DNA of 64,000 nt from Nocardiopsis alba DSM 43377 (GTDB lineage Bacteria; Actinomycetota; Actinomycetes; Streptosporangiales; Streptosporangiaceae). Positions 53,358-62,355 of the stretch are shown here, piece by piece. The stretch is from the NCBI RefSeq assembly GCF_000341225.1, contig NZ_ANAC01000017.1, positions 141,132 through 205,131 on the forward strand, in the 5' to 3' direction. Position 1 is the stretch's first letter; each line of letters begins with the position of its first letter. The position numbers and the translations under genes are program-made. The notes below the pieces were generated by a model. It saw nothing but the letters and a program-made list of their open reading frames with translations, had not been told where the DNA came from and did not search any database.

Positions 53358-54884
53358 ATGAGCCGGTCCACCTCCCTGAACGCGGCCCGCCGCGAGACCG
53401 AACTCGCCGCACTGGAAGCCCGACCCGACATCGACGTGCTGGTGGTCGGGGGCGGGGTCACCGGGGCCGGGGTGGCGCTGGACGCCGCCTCGCGCGGTCT
53501 GCGCACCGTCCTCGTCGAACGCGACGACCTCGCCTTCGGCACCAGCAGGTGGAGTTCCAAACTGGTCCATGGCGGGTTGCGCTACCTCGCCAAGGGACAG
53601 ATCGGTATCGCCTACGAGAGCGCCCGCGAACGCGACGTCCTCATGCGCGTCACCGCGCCCCACCTCGTCCGCCCCCTGCCCATGGTGGTCCCCGTGTACC
53701 GGGGCGACGCGCCGATGCGCGCCCTGATCGTCCGCGCGGGAATGGGGGCCGGCGACCTCCTCCGCGTGCTGGCGGGGACCCCCTCCTCCGTCCTGCGCGG
53801 CCCGAGAGTGCTCAGCGCGCGCCAGACCCTGCGTCTGCTCCCCGGTGTACGGAGGGAGGGCCTGTTCGCCGGGATCCTGTCCTTCGACGGCCAACTGATC
53901 GACGACGCCCGCCTGGTCATCGGGATCGCCCGTACCGCGGCGGGCGAGGGGGCCTCGATCATCACCCGTTGTTCGGCCCAGAGCGTCTCCGCCGACGGGG
54001 CCGTCCTGCGCGACGAGATCGATGGACGGATCATCCCGGTCCGGCCTCGGGCGGTCGTCAACGCCACCGGGGTGCACGCCGACGCCCTCGACCCCCGGAT
54101 CCGTCTCAGGCCCAGCCGCGGCACCCACCTGGTCCTGGAGGGGGCCGCGCTCGGCCACCCTCGCGCCGCGTTGACGGTGCCGCTTCCCGGCAGCGTCGAC
54201 CGTTTCGTCTTCGCCATGCCGCAACCCGACGGCCGTGTCTTCGCCGGTCTCACCGACGAACCCCTGGACGGTCCGACCCCCCGGGTCCCGGAGGTCCCCG
54301 AGGAGGACGTCGACTTCCTTCTGGAACGGTTCAACGGCGCGTTGGCCACCGCACTGACCAAGGACGACGTCATCGGCTCCTTCGCCGGTCTGCGCCCTCT
54401 GCTGGACGGGGACGGGGACAGCGCGAACCTGTCCCGCGAGCACTCGGTGACGGTGTCCCCCCAGGGGACGATCACGGTGGTCGGTGGCAAACTCACCACC
54501 TATCGGGCGATGGCGGAGGAGACGGTGGACGCCGTGGTCGCGGAACACCGGCTCGCGGCCGCTCCCTGCCGGACCCGCGAGATCCCGTTGGTGGGCGCCG
54601 CCTCGCACGAGGAACTCGACTCACTGGACGCTCCGCGTCACCTGGTGGCCAGGTACGGCATGGAGGCGCTCGACGTGGTGGCCGAGGCGGACGACGACCC
54701 GGCGTCGCTGACCCCGGTCGTCCGCGGGATCACCCCGGCCGAACTACGTTTCGGCGTGCGCCATGAGGGGGCTCTGGACGTGTCCGACCTGCTGGAACGC
54801 AGGACCAGGATCGGATTGGTCCCGGCCGACGGGGAACGGGCCGCGGCCGCGGCCGAGCGGGCGTTGTCCGAGGTGGGGCGGTAG
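53358..54884 (+). CDS. glpD: Glycerol-3-phosphate dehydrogenase (GlpD)
   Basis: 508 residues. FAD-dependent membrane-associated dehydrogenase converting glycerol-3-phosphate to DHAP. FAD fingerprint VLVVGGGVTGAGVALDAASRGLRTVLVERDDLAFGTS (about residue 28 on), then WSSKLVHGGLRYL as in GlpD, and a C-terminal domain with LREGV-like helices (ELRFGVRHEGALDVSDLLERRTR). GSFAGLRPLL is also characteristic. It lies 11 bp after the TetR gene, so cotranscription is likely. The mycobacterial counterpart is glpD1 in the same position. Together with the AGPS-like flavoprotein, it links glycerol-phosphate/DHAP and lipid ether chemistry. Confidence 0.93.
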   Translation: MSRSTSLNAARRETELAALEARPDIDVLVVGGGVTGAGVALDAASRGLRTVLVERDDLAFGTSRWSSKLVHGGLRYLAKGQIGIAYESARERDVLMRVTAPHLVRPLPMVVPVYRGDAPMRALIVRAGMGAGDLLRVLAGTPSSVLRGPRVLSARQTLRLLPGVRREGLFAGILSFDGQLIDDARLVIGIARTAAGEGASIITRCSAQSVSADGAVLRDEIDGRIIPVRPRAVVNATGVHADALDPRIRLRPSRGTHLVLEGAALGHPRAALTVPLPGSVDRFVFAMPQPDGRVFAGLTDEPLDGPTPRVPEVPEEDVDFLLERFNGALATALTKDDVIGSFAGLRPLLDGDGDSANLSREHSVTVSPQGTITVVGGKLTTYRAMAEETVDAVVAEHRLAAAPCRTREIPLVGAASHEELDSLDAPRHLVARYGMEALDVVAEADDDPASLTPVVRGITPAELRFGVRHEGALDVSDLLERRTRIGLVPADGERAAAAAERALSEVGR

Positions 54885-55094
54885 TACGGGCGGCGCGGGG
54901 AGACCGGGGCCGCCCGCGGCGCGGAGACGACACGCCGTTCCGGGGAACTCACCACACCCGAGGCCCCTGTTCGGCGGCGGTGGGATCGCGTAAGGTCATA
55001 CCGGTTCGAGCCTCCCCCTCCCCTCGGACCCCTCGCGGCCGCCCCCGCCTCGGCTCGCCCGTCCACCGAATCGCCCGCCGAAGGAGCCATTCCC

Positions 55095-55646
55095 ATGCCC
55101 ATGCTCGTCGCCGTGCCGACCCTCACCAGCACCGAGGACAACGTCCTCGCGAGGGTTCCGGGCGAGTACCGGCACTACTTCAACGGGCGGGTGCCGGTGC
55201 CGTTCACCAAACGGCGATGGGAGTTCTCCGGGGAACCGGTGAGCGTGCCGCTGGTGCGGGCCTTCCTGGAGACCTGCGCGGCCGGCCGTGACGCCGACTA
55301 CCGGTACGTGCTCACCCTGCTCGGGGCCGAGCTGGCCACCAACGCGATCCGGCACAGTCGTTCGGGGGAGCCCGGTCAGACCTTCGTGATCCGCGTCGAC
55401 CGGGGACCCAACGGGATGACGGTGACCTGTCGGGACAACGGGATGCCCTCCAGCGCCCTGGAGGAAGGCGGGGGGCGTCTGTTCGCGGCGGCGCCCGAGG
55501 AACGACTCACCGCCGAGGACGGGCGGGGCCTGGCCCTGATCGACAGCTTCGCCACCACCTGGGGGGACAACGGGCACCCCAGCATCCGCAAGGTGTGGTT
55601 CCACCTGGCCTACGACCTGACCGGCAGTTCCTGGCCCGCGGCCTGA
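55095..55646 (+). CDS. HATPase_c-type ATP-binding protein (anti-sigma-like)
   Basis: 183 residues. A single GHKL ATPase domain: N-box LGAELATNAIRHS with the Asn, then CRDNGMPSSAL (G1-like), DGRGLALIDSFATTWGD (G2-like). The lack of a sensor or dimerisation domain is typical of RsbW/SpoIIAB-like anti-sigma or anti-anti-sigma kinases, which abound in Streptomyces. The N-terminal ~50 residues are not part of the domain (RVPGEYRHYFNGRVPVPFTKRRW). No sigma or anti-anti-sigma gene is adjacent, so the partner is unknown. Start ATG at 55095. Confidence 0.8.
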   Translation: MPMLVAVPTLTSTEDNVLARVPGEYRHYFNGRVPVPFTKRRWEFSGEPVSVPLVRAFLETCAAGRDADYRYVLTLLGAELATNAIRHSRSGEPGQTFVIRVDRGPNGMTVTCRDNGMPSSALEEGGGRLFAAAPEERLTAEDGRGLALIDSFATTWGDNGHPSIRKVWFHLAYDLTGSSWPAA

Positions 55647-55846
55647 GGGTCTCCCGAGGGAGAGGGCCCGGTCCGCGTGGCCCCGGTCGAGCCGATGAGG
55701 GGGCTTGTCAGAGGCCGTGTCACGTGCCACCATTCTCAGCCTGAAGGCGAGATGTGGCATGGATCACGCGCTCTGCGTCCCGGGTACGGTCCGTCGACGC
55801 CTCGACCGCCCCGCCGCCCCGCCGGCCCTCCCCCCAAGGTGCCCCC

Positions 55847-56758
55847 ATGGACTCGGTCCTCACGACGATCGGCCTGCCGATCGCCCTCGGCGTCATCATG
55901 CTCGGCCTCGGTCTGGGCCTCACCACGCGGGACTTCACCCGCCTGCTCTCGATGCCCTGGACGATCGTCCTCGTCCTGGGGTGCCAGATCGTCCTCCTGC
56001 CGATCGTCTGCTTCGGGCTGGTCCTGCTCTTCGTCTCCCGCTTCGACCTCTCGCCCATGCTCGCCGTCGGCATGATGATGGTGGCGGCCTCGCCGGGCGG
56101 TACCACGGCGAGCCTGTACAGCCACCTGTTCAAGGGCAACGTCGCCCTCAACATCTCCCTGACCGCCATCAACTCGCTCACCGCCATGGTGACCCTGCCG
56201 ATCGTCACCGGACTCTCGCTCCGGTACTTCACCGACGGCGGCTCCATCGGTCTCCAGACCGGGAAGCTGCTCCAGGTCTTCGCGGTCGTCCTGATCCCCG
56301 TCGTGATCGGAATGGCCGTCCGGGCCAGGGCGACCGCCTTCGCCGATCGGATGGAACGGCCCGTCAAGATCGGTTCCGTCCTCGTGCTGGTCGCGGTGAT
56401 CGTCGGAGCGATCGCCGCCGAGTGGGCGAATCTGCCGAGGTACATCGTCGCGGTCGGGCTCATGGTGCTGATCTTCAACCTGGTCAGCCTCACCGTCGGC
56501 TACTGGGCGCCCCGTATGATCGGCACCCGCCGCCCCGAGGCCGTCGCCTCCTGTATGGAGATCGGCCTGCACAACACCACGCTGTCGCTCACCATCGCGG
56601 TGACGGTCCTGGGCAGCACCGAGATCGCCGTCCCCTCCGCCGTCTACGGGGTACTGATGTTCTTCACCGCGGCGGGGGCCGGACTCCTGCTCGCCCGCCG
56701 TGAGACACGGGATCGTGCGGCCGGCGTGGGAGGAACGGTCCACAGAAGCACGAACTAG
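55847..56758 (+). CDS. Bile acid:Na+ symporter family (BASS) protein
   Basis: 303 residues from ATG 55847 (AAGGTG five bases upstream); a longer frame from 55754 is not preferred. About ten helices. Family signature: VGMMMVAASPGGTTASLYSHLFKGNVALNISLTAINS and, in the second half, EAVASCMEIGLHNTTLSLTIA with conserved Glu and Asn. Bacterial BASS proteins carry bile acids, pyruvate/pantothenate-like solutes or organic anions. The stop overlaps the stop of the convergent NarL-type gene by four bases. The solute is not predictable from sequence. Confidence 0.87.
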   Translation: MDSVLTTIGLPIALGVIMLGLGLGLTTRDFTRLLSMPWTIVLVLGCQIVLLPIVCFGLVLLFVSRFDLSPMLAVGMMMVAASPGGTTASLYSHLFKGNVALNISLTAINSLTAMVTLPIVTGLSLRYFTDGGSIGLQTGKLLQVFAVVLIPVVIGMAVRARATAFADRMERPVKIGSVLVLVAVIVGAIAAEWANLPRYIVAVGLMVLIFNLVSLTVGYWAPRMIGTRRPEAVASCMEIGLHNTTLSLTIAVTVLGSTEIAVPSAVYGVLMFFTAAGAGLLLARRETRDRAAGVGGTVHRSTN

Positions 56759-57399
56759 CGATGTTCCAGGTAGGCGAGGACGGCGCGGACCCGACGGTGA
56801 CCGCTGTCGGTGGGCGCCAGACCCAGCTTGGCGAAGATGTTGCCGATGTGCTTGTGCACCGCGTTGGTGGTCACCACCAGGCGCCCGGCGATCCCGGCGT
56901 TGTCGCGTCCCTCGGCCATCAGGGCCAACACCTCGCGCTCTCGCGCGGTCAACGACTCCAACGGATCCCGGGGCCGGCGGGTCAGCAGCTGCGACACCAC
57001 CTCCGGGTCCATCACGGTGCCGCCCGCGGCCACCCGGTCCAGCGCGTCGACGAACTCGCTCACCCGACCCACCCGGTCCTTGAGCAGGTAGCCCACACCG
57101 CCACGACCGTCGGAGAGCAGTTCGCCCGCGTAGTCCTGCTCCACGTACTGCGACAGCACCAGGACGGGAAGCCCGGGACGTTCGACCCGGGCCGCGATGG
57201 CGGCGCGGATCCCCTCGTCCCGGAAGTCCGGCGGCAGCCGTACGTCGACCACGGCCAGGTCGGGGGAGTGTCGACGCACGGCCTCGGCGAAGGAGGGCGC
57301 GTCCTCGGCCACCGCCACCACCTCGTGGCCCCTGGTCCCCAACAGCAACCTCAACCCTTCGGACAACAGCACGTTGTCCTCGGCGATCACGATGCGCAC
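56755..57399 (-). CDS. NarL/FixJ-type response regulator
   Basis: 214 residues. Receiver domain with DN at 7-8, a phosphorylation Asp at about 52 (LAVVDVRLPPDFRD) and the conserved Lys near residue 106. C-terminal LuxR HTH: LTAREREVLALMAEGRDNAGIAGRLVVTTNAVHKHIGNIFAKLGL. Coded with the upstream histidine kinase (13 bp overlap), forming a standard actinomycete two-component pair. No output gene can be assigned from the sequence; the neighbouring BASS gene is convergent and not an obvious target. Confidence 0.93.
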   Translation of the reverse strand: MRIVIAEDNVLLSEGLRLLLGTRGHEVVAVAEDAPSFAEAVRRHSPDLAVVDVRLPPDFRDEGIRAAIAARVERPGLPVLVLSQYVEQDYAGELLSDGRGGVGYLLKDRVGRVSEFVDALDRVAAGGTVMDPEVVSQLLTRRPRDPLESLTAREREVLALMAEGRDNAGIAGRLVVTTNAVHKHIGNIFAKLGLAPTDSGHRRVRAVLAYLEHR

Positions 57400-58604
57400 G
57401 GCAGCTCCGCCTCGATCACGGTCGGCCCGCCCGCGGGGCTGTTCACCGACACCCGTCCGTCCAGGGCCGCGACCCGGCGTCGCAGTCCGGGGAGCCCGCT
57501 CCCCGAGTTCTCGTCGGCCCCGCCCCGGCCGTCGTCGTGGACCTCCACCCGTAGCAGTCCCGGGCTTCGGGACAGGACCACCGAGATCGTCTCCGCGTCC
57601 GCGTGCCGGGAGGCGTTGGAGACCGCCTCGGTGACCACGTAGTAGGCGGCGGTCTCCACCGACACCGGCAGCTCTCCCGGATCATCGAGGTCCAGCCGCA
57701 CCGGTACCGCGCTTCGGGCGGCCAACGCGGTCAACGCCCCCGCCAGCCCGCGGTCGGCGAGGATCGGCGGGTAGACGCCCCTGATCACCTCGCGCAGCTC
57801 GGTCATCGCCTCCTCGGCCCCTTGATGGGCCCGCTCCAGGAGCGCGGCGACGGCCGGATCCGACACCGCCTCACGGGCGACCCCGAGCTGCATGGCGATC
57901 GCCACCAGCCGGGCCTGAGTGCCGTCGTGCAGGTCGCGTTCGATCCGCCGGAGCTCGGCACCATGGGAGTCCACCACCTCGGCCCGGGTCCGGCTCAACC
58001 GGTCCACCCTCTCCGTCAACAGCTCCGCCTCGGTCGGGGCGGACAGACGCAGGCACAGGCGGGCGTGCGCCCTGGCCGACGCGGGGACCACCCACAGCGC
58101 GAGCACGACGAAGGACAGCACCTGGCCGGCGACCGTGACCAGGGCGATGCCCCAACCGTCGATCGCGATTCCGTAGGGCTCCGGGCGCAGAGCGACGGGG
58201 AGGGCCCACCACATCAGGGTCTGGACGGTGTTGAGCACCATCCCGGGCAGGAACACCGCCAGCATCCCCAGAACCACGCTCACCAGGGTGAACACCGGCA
58301 TCCAGCGCAGAGAACGGCGCACGGAGGGTTCGCGCCACATCTCCCGCAGGTACGTGGCGGCGGGGACCGGCAGCTCCGGAACCTCCTCGCCCAGGAAGCG
58401 GGCGGCCCTTCGCCGGTGCAGGTCGGTCCAGCGCACCGACAGGACCAGGCAGCGGGGGAGGAGGAGCAGGCCCACCCCGCCGACCACGATCAGTAGAACG
58501 ACGGCCACGCCCAAGGGCATCATCACCAGAGTGGCCAGACCCGAGGCCCCGGCCAGGAGGAGATACCCACAGGCTCTCCACGCCCGGCCCCACGCGTACC
58601 GCAT
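57387..58604 (-). CDS. DesK/NarX-type sensor histidine kinase
   Basis: 405 residues. About six N-terminal helices (to ~180, including a sensor-domain-like region with WREPSVRRSLRW), a linker, HisKA_3 with ELRRIERDLHDGTQARLVAIAMQLGVARE (catalytic His), and HATPase_c with VVTEAVSNASRHADAETISV and GSGLPGLRRRVAALDGRV. Matches Streptomyces sensor-domain kinases that pair with NarL-type regulators; its gene overlaps the regulator by 13 bp. The signal is unknown. Confidence 0.92.
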   Translation of the reverse strand: MRYAWGRAWRACGYLLLAGASGLATLVMMPLGVAVVLLIVVGGVGLLLLPRCLVLSVRWTDLHRRRAARFLGEEVPELPVPAATYLREMWREPSVRRSLRWMPVFTLVSVVLGMLAVFLPGMVLNTVQTLMWWALPVALRPEPYGIAIDGWGIALVTVAGQVLSFVVLALWVVPASARAHARLCLRLSAPTEAELLTERVDRLSRTRAEVVDSHGAELRRIERDLHDGTQARLVAIAMQLGVAREAVSDPAVAALLERAHQGAEEAMTELREVIRGVYPPILADRGLAGALTALAARSAVPVRLDLDDPGELPVSVETAAYYVVTEAVSNASRHADAETISVVLSRSPGLLRVEVHDDGRGGADENSGSGLPGLRRRVAALDGRVSVNSPAGGPTVIEAELPCAS

Positions 58605-58691
58605 TCCGTATCCCCGCTCTTCTCGACGACGTGCCGTCAGTCTGGCCGAGCCGGGCCGCCTCGAGCACTACAGCGGGCCACCGTATCCGGC

Positions 58692-59198
58692 TCAGTCGTC
58701 GTCGCCGTCGTCACCGGTGAGCGCGTCCACGGCGACCGCGACGGCGAGCACCAGGGCGGGGTCCCCGCCGAGGTCGTGGCGGTGGGTGTTGACGTCGACC
58801 GCGTAGGTGTCGCGCATCCGGAACCACTTGCGGGACACGACGGCGACGGTGCCCTCCTTATCGCCGATCGTGTACTCCTTGTCGAAGAAGCTCCCCACGA
58901 CCTCCCAGTCGGGGCCGCCCTCGATCTCCACCTCGAGTTTGTCCCGGATGGGGTTGAAGAGCCGCTTGCGGACGGTGGCGACGGTCTTGCCGTCGTGCTC
59001 CACCCGCATCTGGTCACGGACCTTGAAGAGCTTCTTGCGGATCACCATGAGGACGTTCCCCCGGGGGTCCTTGAGCTCGAAGGTGGTGCGCAGCCGCAGG
59101 GCCTTGCCGTCCACCCAGAACACCTTGGAGCCCTGCTCGTCGGTCACCCAGAAGTCGTCGCCGATGTCGAAGACGCGTTCGCGTACCAGGAATTTCAT
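58692..59198 (-). CDS. LURP-one-related (LOR) protein
   Basis: 168 residues. A beta-barrel-like Tubby/LURP-one fold: MKFLVRERVFDIGDDFWVTDEQGSKVFWVDGKAL, then alternating KLFKVRDQMRV and KRLFNPIRDKLEVEIEG repeats. This matches the LURP-one (DUF567) family in both the start and the repeated DxGxxFxVxD-like segments. No signal peptide or membrane helix; the C-terminus is acidic. Bacterial members are of unknown function, and a membrane or lipid-binding role is only inferred from Tubby-like folds. It is a single gene. Confidence 0.88.
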   Translation of the reverse strand: MKFLVRERVFDIGDDFWVTDEQGSKVFWVDGKALRLRTTFELKDPRGNVLMVIRKKLFKVRDQMRVEHDGKTVATVRKRLFNPIRDKLEVEIEGGPDWEVVGSFFDKEYTIGDKEGTVAVVSRKWFRMRDTYAVDVNTHRHDLGGDPALVLAVAVAVDALTGDDGDDD

Positions 59199-59255
59199 GC
59201 CCCGAAGCTAGTCCACCCGACCGACTCACCGATAGCCGGAGGGGCACGTGTTCGC

Positions 59256-60218
59256 TCACGAGGCGCGGGCGCGCCGCTGGGACAGCCAGATCGCCAGGAC
59301 CACCAGCGCGCAGCCGACCAGTTGAAGCGGGGTCGCCCTCTCGCCCAGCACGATGGCGCCCAAGAGCACCGCCATCACGGGAGGCAGGACCAGGACCGCG
59401 GCGCCGGTGGTGGCCGAAAGGCGGGGCAGGGCCGAGCCGACCAGCAGCCAGGTCAGAACCTGTCCGGTCAGCGCCAGCAGGGACAGCCAGAGCCAGGCCA
59501 TGGCGTCCAGTGACACCAGATCGATCCCGCTCCACAGGGCGCCCAGGGTCCCGGCCGCGACGGCGGCGGTCAGGGTGGAGACGCACACCGGGGTGACCGT
59601 GTGGCCCCGGCCTCCGGCGAGTCGGGACAGGAACAGGTAGCCGGCGTAGGTGACACCGGCGGCCACGCCGTAGGCCAGTCCCAGCCACGGGTTCCCCTCG
59701 CCGTCCTCGACGCCGACGCCTCCCGCTCCCACGGCGCCGGCCGCCAGGGCCAGCCCCATGAGCATGACCGGCAGCGCGGCGAGGAAACTCCGCGAGATCC
59801 GGTCGCCCAACAGGATCCAGGCCAACAGCGGGAAGACCACCACCTGGACGTTGAGCAGTACGGTCGCGATCCCGGCCCCCACGTGGTGGATGCTCGCGGC
59901 CCAGAACACGTAGTCCACGCCCAGGAGCAGCCCGGCGGCCGCGTCCAGGCCCAGGAGACGCCCGAGACGGGGCCCGACGCGGCGCAGTTCGGACAGGGCC
60001 ATCGGCACGAGGACGACCAGTGCGAGAGCGCAGCGAAGGAAGGCGGCGGTCCCCGCGTTCGCCCCGGACAGCTTCACGAAGACCCCGGTCGCCGAGGTGC
60101 AGCCGGAACCGATCACCGCGAGCGTCGTCGGTTCGGCCCGCTCCAGCAGGGCTCCCAGTCCACCCGGGGACGAACGTGATGTCTCCCGCTCTTCCCGGCT
60201 CTTCTCCTGTCGTGCCAT
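59256..60218 (-). CDS. EamA-family DMT transporter
   Basis: 320 residues from ATG 60218 (no strong ribosome site; an upstream ATG at 60257 is possible). Ten helices in two EamA repeats. Cytosolic N-terminal tail of ~30 residues. Typical family residues: GVDYVFWAASIHHVGAGIATVLLNVQVVVFPLLAWILLGDRIS and LSATTGAAVLVLPPVMAVLLGAIVLGERATPLQLVG, where the second motif with Pro and the EW-like (GE) pair repeats. Exporters of metabolites or amino acids in most cases. Divergent from the LysR gene, which probably controls it. Confidence 0.9.
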   Translation of the reverse strand: MARQEKSREERETSRSSPGGLGALLERAEPTTLAVIGSGCTSATGVFVKLSGANAGTAAFLRCALALVVLVPMALSELRRVGPRLGRLLGLDAAAGLLLGVDYVFWAASIHHVGAGIATVLLNVQVVVFPLLAWILLGDRISRSFLAALPVMLMGLALAAGAVGAGGVGVEDGEGNPWLGLAYGVAAGVTYAGYLFLSRLAGGRGHTVTPVCVSTLTAAVAAGTLGALWSGIDLVSLDAMAWLWLSLLALTGQVLTWLLVGSALPRLSATTGAAVLVLPPVMAVLLGAIVLGERATPLQLVGCALVVLAIWLSQRRARAS

Positions 60219-60247
60219 GGGAACAGCTTGTCGGGAGCGACTGGAAA

Positions 60248-60265
60248 ACAAAAGCAATGTTTTGT
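60248..60265. promoter_or_regulatory. Palindrome between divergent EamA and LysR genes
   Basis: ACAAAA-GCAATG-TTTTGT, a perfect 6 bp inverted repeat around six bases in the 73 bp divergent gap. LysR-type regulators bind T-N11-A-like palindromes here, so this is the best candidate for the LysR site that controls the exporter and perhaps its own gene. Confidence 0.6.
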
Positions 60266-60291
60266 CGTCGATACTCGGTAGTGTTCCTTAT

Positions 60292-61305
60292 GTGTTCAGT
60301 ATCGAACGACTGAGAGCGCTGGTGGCCGTGCAGACGCACGGTTCCATCGCGAGCGCGGCGCGGGCTCTGCACGTGACACCGTCGGGGATGTCCCAGCAGC
60401 TCACCAAGTTGGAGCGAGAGGCGGGCCAGCGACTGCTGGAACCCCAGGGCAGGAGTGTGCGACTCACCCACGCGGGCAGGGTCCTGGCGGGGCACGCCTC
60501 CCGCGTCCTCGAACAGGTGAACGCGGCCCAGACCGATCTGGCCGCCCTCGACCGGCAGATCCTCGGACCGCTGAGGCTGGGCGGGGTGGGGAGCGCGGTC
60601 CGCAGCCTGTTGCCCGGAGCCCTCTCCGACCTGCTCGCCCGGCACCCTCGGCTGGCCCCCACCCTGCGCGACGGAGAGGTGGTGTCCCTGCTGCCCGATC
60701 TCCTGCGCGGCGACCTGGACCTCGTACTGGCCGAGAGCTGGTCCAGCCGACCGGTGGCGCTGCCCGCCGGGGTCCGCACCGCCGACCTCGTGGACGAGAG
60801 GGTCTACCTGGCGCTTCCGCCCGAGCACCCCCTGGGAGGACGCGACTCCGTCGACCTCGCCGAACTCGGGGACGGCGACGGGACGAACGGGGTCTTGTGG
60901 GCGAGCTGCCCGGAGGGGACCGAACCCTACGAGGCGATCCTCCAGGCCCTGCGCTCCCGCGGGGTGGAACCCGACATCAGGTACACACTCGCCGAGATCC
61001 CCTCTCAGCTCGAGCTGGTGGCCGCGGGCCTGGCCGTCGCCCTGGTACCCGACCTGGGACGGCGCACGGCCCCCGCGGGGGTGCGCTTCCTCCCCACCGA
61101 TCCTCCCCTGAGCCGGGTGATCCGGGCGGTCTGGCGATCCGACACCGAGACGCCCGCCGTCCGGGCGTGTGTCGGAGCCCTCCTCGGTACGGACACCCCT
61201 TTCGAACCCTCGGGAACGTCTTCGGACGGTCCCGGCCGACACCACGCGGTCCCGACCGCACAGCCCGACAGCATCGACGAACCGGAACCGCGAGGAACCC
61301 AGTGA
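60292..61305 (+). CDS. LysR-family transcriptional regulator
   Basis: 337 residues from GTG 60292, the start giving the family N-terminus (FSIERLRALVAVQTHGSIASAARALHVTPSGMSQQLTKLEREAGQRLLEPQGRSVRLTHAG). No ribosome site; the transcript may be leaderless. The C-terminal effector domain is present (LRLGGVGSAVRSLLPGALSDLLARHP). It is divergent from the EamA exporter and overlaps the next exonuclease gene by GTGA. Likely an activator or repressor of the exporter responding to an unknown ligand. The last ~45 residues are disordered. Confidence 0.92.
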   Translation: MFSIERLRALVAVQTHGSIASAARALHVTPSGMSQQLTKLEREAGQRLLEPQGRSVRLTHAGRVLAGHASRVLEQVNAAQTDLAALDRQILGPLRLGGVGSAVRSLLPGALSDLLARHPRLAPTLRDGEVVSLLPDLLRGDLDLVLAESWSSRPVALPAGVRTADLVDERVYLALPPEHPLGGRDSVDLAELGDGDGTNGVLWASCPEGTEPYEAILQALRSRGVEPDIRYTLAEIPSQLELVAAGLAVALVPDLGRRTAPAGVRFLPTDPPLSRVIRAVWRSDTETPAVRACVGALLGTDTPFEPSGTSSDGPGRHHAVPTAQPDSIDEPEPRGTQ

Positions 61306-62012
61306 ACACTGCATGGCACACACGTCCCATGGCCGCCTTCGACATCGAGAGCACCGGACTGGACGTCGAGGGCGACCGGATCGTCACCGCCGCCCTGTGG
61401 CGCATCGACCCCGAACGTCGGAGCAAGGAGGTCCTCTCCTGGCTGGCCGACCCCGGTGTCGAGATCCCCGCCGACGCCGCGGAGATCCACGGCATCACCA
61501 CGGAACGGGCCCGTGAACAGGGTCGGCCCGCAGCCGAGGTCGTGGCGGAGATCGCCGACGCCTTGGAGGCCGTCGTCGCCGAGGGGCTGCCCGTGGTGGT
61601 CTACAACGCCCCCTACGACCTGACCCTGCTCGACCGGGAGATCGCCCGTCACCGCCCGGGCCGCCCTCTGCCCGCGCAACCGCTGGTCGTGGACCCGCTC
61701 GTCCTGGACAAGAGGGTCGACACCTACCGGCGCGGATCGCGCAAGCTCGTCGACGTGTGCGCCCACTACGAGGTGCCCCTGGCGGCGGAGGAGGCCCATG
61801 GCGCGGCCGCCGACGCCCTGGCGGCGGCACGGCTGGCCTGGCGGATCGCCGCGACCCACCCGGAGATCGCCGAGATGTCCGCCGCCGAACTGCACACCGC
61901 CCAGATCGCCTGGAAGGCGGAGCAGGCCGCGAGCTTCCAGGAGTACCTGCGCCGTCGCGACCCCGAGGCCGTCGTCGACGGCGCCTGGCCCTACACCCCC
62001 GCGACCGTCTGA
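61302..62012 (+). CDS. DEDDh 3'-5' exonuclease (DnaQ-like)
   Basis: 236 residues from GTG 61302, overlapping the LysR stop by GTGA with GAGGA five bases upstream. DEDDh active-site motifs: AFDIESTG (Asp, Glu), VVVYNAPYDLTLLDRE (motif II Asp) and AHGAAADALAAAR (His and Asp of HxAxxD). The family includes the DNA polymerase III epsilon proofreading subunit and stand-alone exonucleases; this one lacks other domains and is probably independent. An EIHGIT segment supports the type. The coupling to LysR may be positional only. Confidence 0.92.
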   Translation: MNTAWHTRPMAAFDIESTGLDVEGDRIVTAALWRIDPERRSKEVLSWLADPGVEIPADAAEIHGITTERAREQGRPAAEVVAEIADALEAVVAEGLPVVVYNAPYDLTLLDREIARHRPGRPLPAQPLVVDPLVLDKRVDTYRRGSRKLVDVCAHYEVPLAAEEAHGAAADALAAARLAWRIAATHPEIAEMSAAELHTAQIAWKAEQAASFQEYLRRRDPEAVVDGAWPYTPATV

Positions 62013-62116
62013 TCCGGACCCCGCCCGAGGCCGGCCCCCGCGCCCGCCTCGGGCCGCGTCGACGGATGATCCTCACGCCGAGGGCGAACACGGACGTCAC
62101 GGGGGTGGAAACGCGA

Positions 62117-62147
62117 GAACGGGAACATCCGATGGATGTTCCCGTTC
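62117..62147. terminator. Strong hairpin between exonuclease and tRNA genes
   Basis: GAACGGGAACATCC and GGATGTTCCCGTTC, 14 bp perfect arms with a 3-base loop. It can stop the exonuclease (plus) and tRNA-Arg (minus) transcripts. No run of T follows on either strand. Confidence 0.75.
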
Positions 62148-62153
62148 GTTCCG

Positions 62154-62225
62154 TGCCCCCTGGAGGATTCGAACCTCCGCACCCGGCTCCGGAGGCCGGT
62201 GCTCTATCCCCTGAGCTAAGGGGGC
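62154..62225 (-). tRNA. tRNA-Arg (anticodon CCG)
   Basis: 72 bases on the minus strand. Acceptor stem GCCCCCT/AGGGGGC (seven perfect pairs), D-arm GCTC/GAGC, anticodon stem CCGGC/GCCGG with loop CTCCGGA and anticodon CCG (reads CGG), T-arm GGAGG/CCTCC with TTCGAAT loop, discriminator A. CCA is not encoded. All stems are fully paired. Anticodon CCG gives arginine, fitting the neighbouring ArgS-related protein gene. Confidence 0.95.
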
Positions 62226-62355
62226 GCTGCTGCGAGAACAACTGTAGCAGGGGTCGGGGGCCGTTCGTCCCATCGCTTTCGAGACCGGGCCGGGGAGGTG
62301 GTCGATACCGGGTTCCAGTGGTGCCGCCGCGCCCGGCGACGGTAGTGTCACGGCC

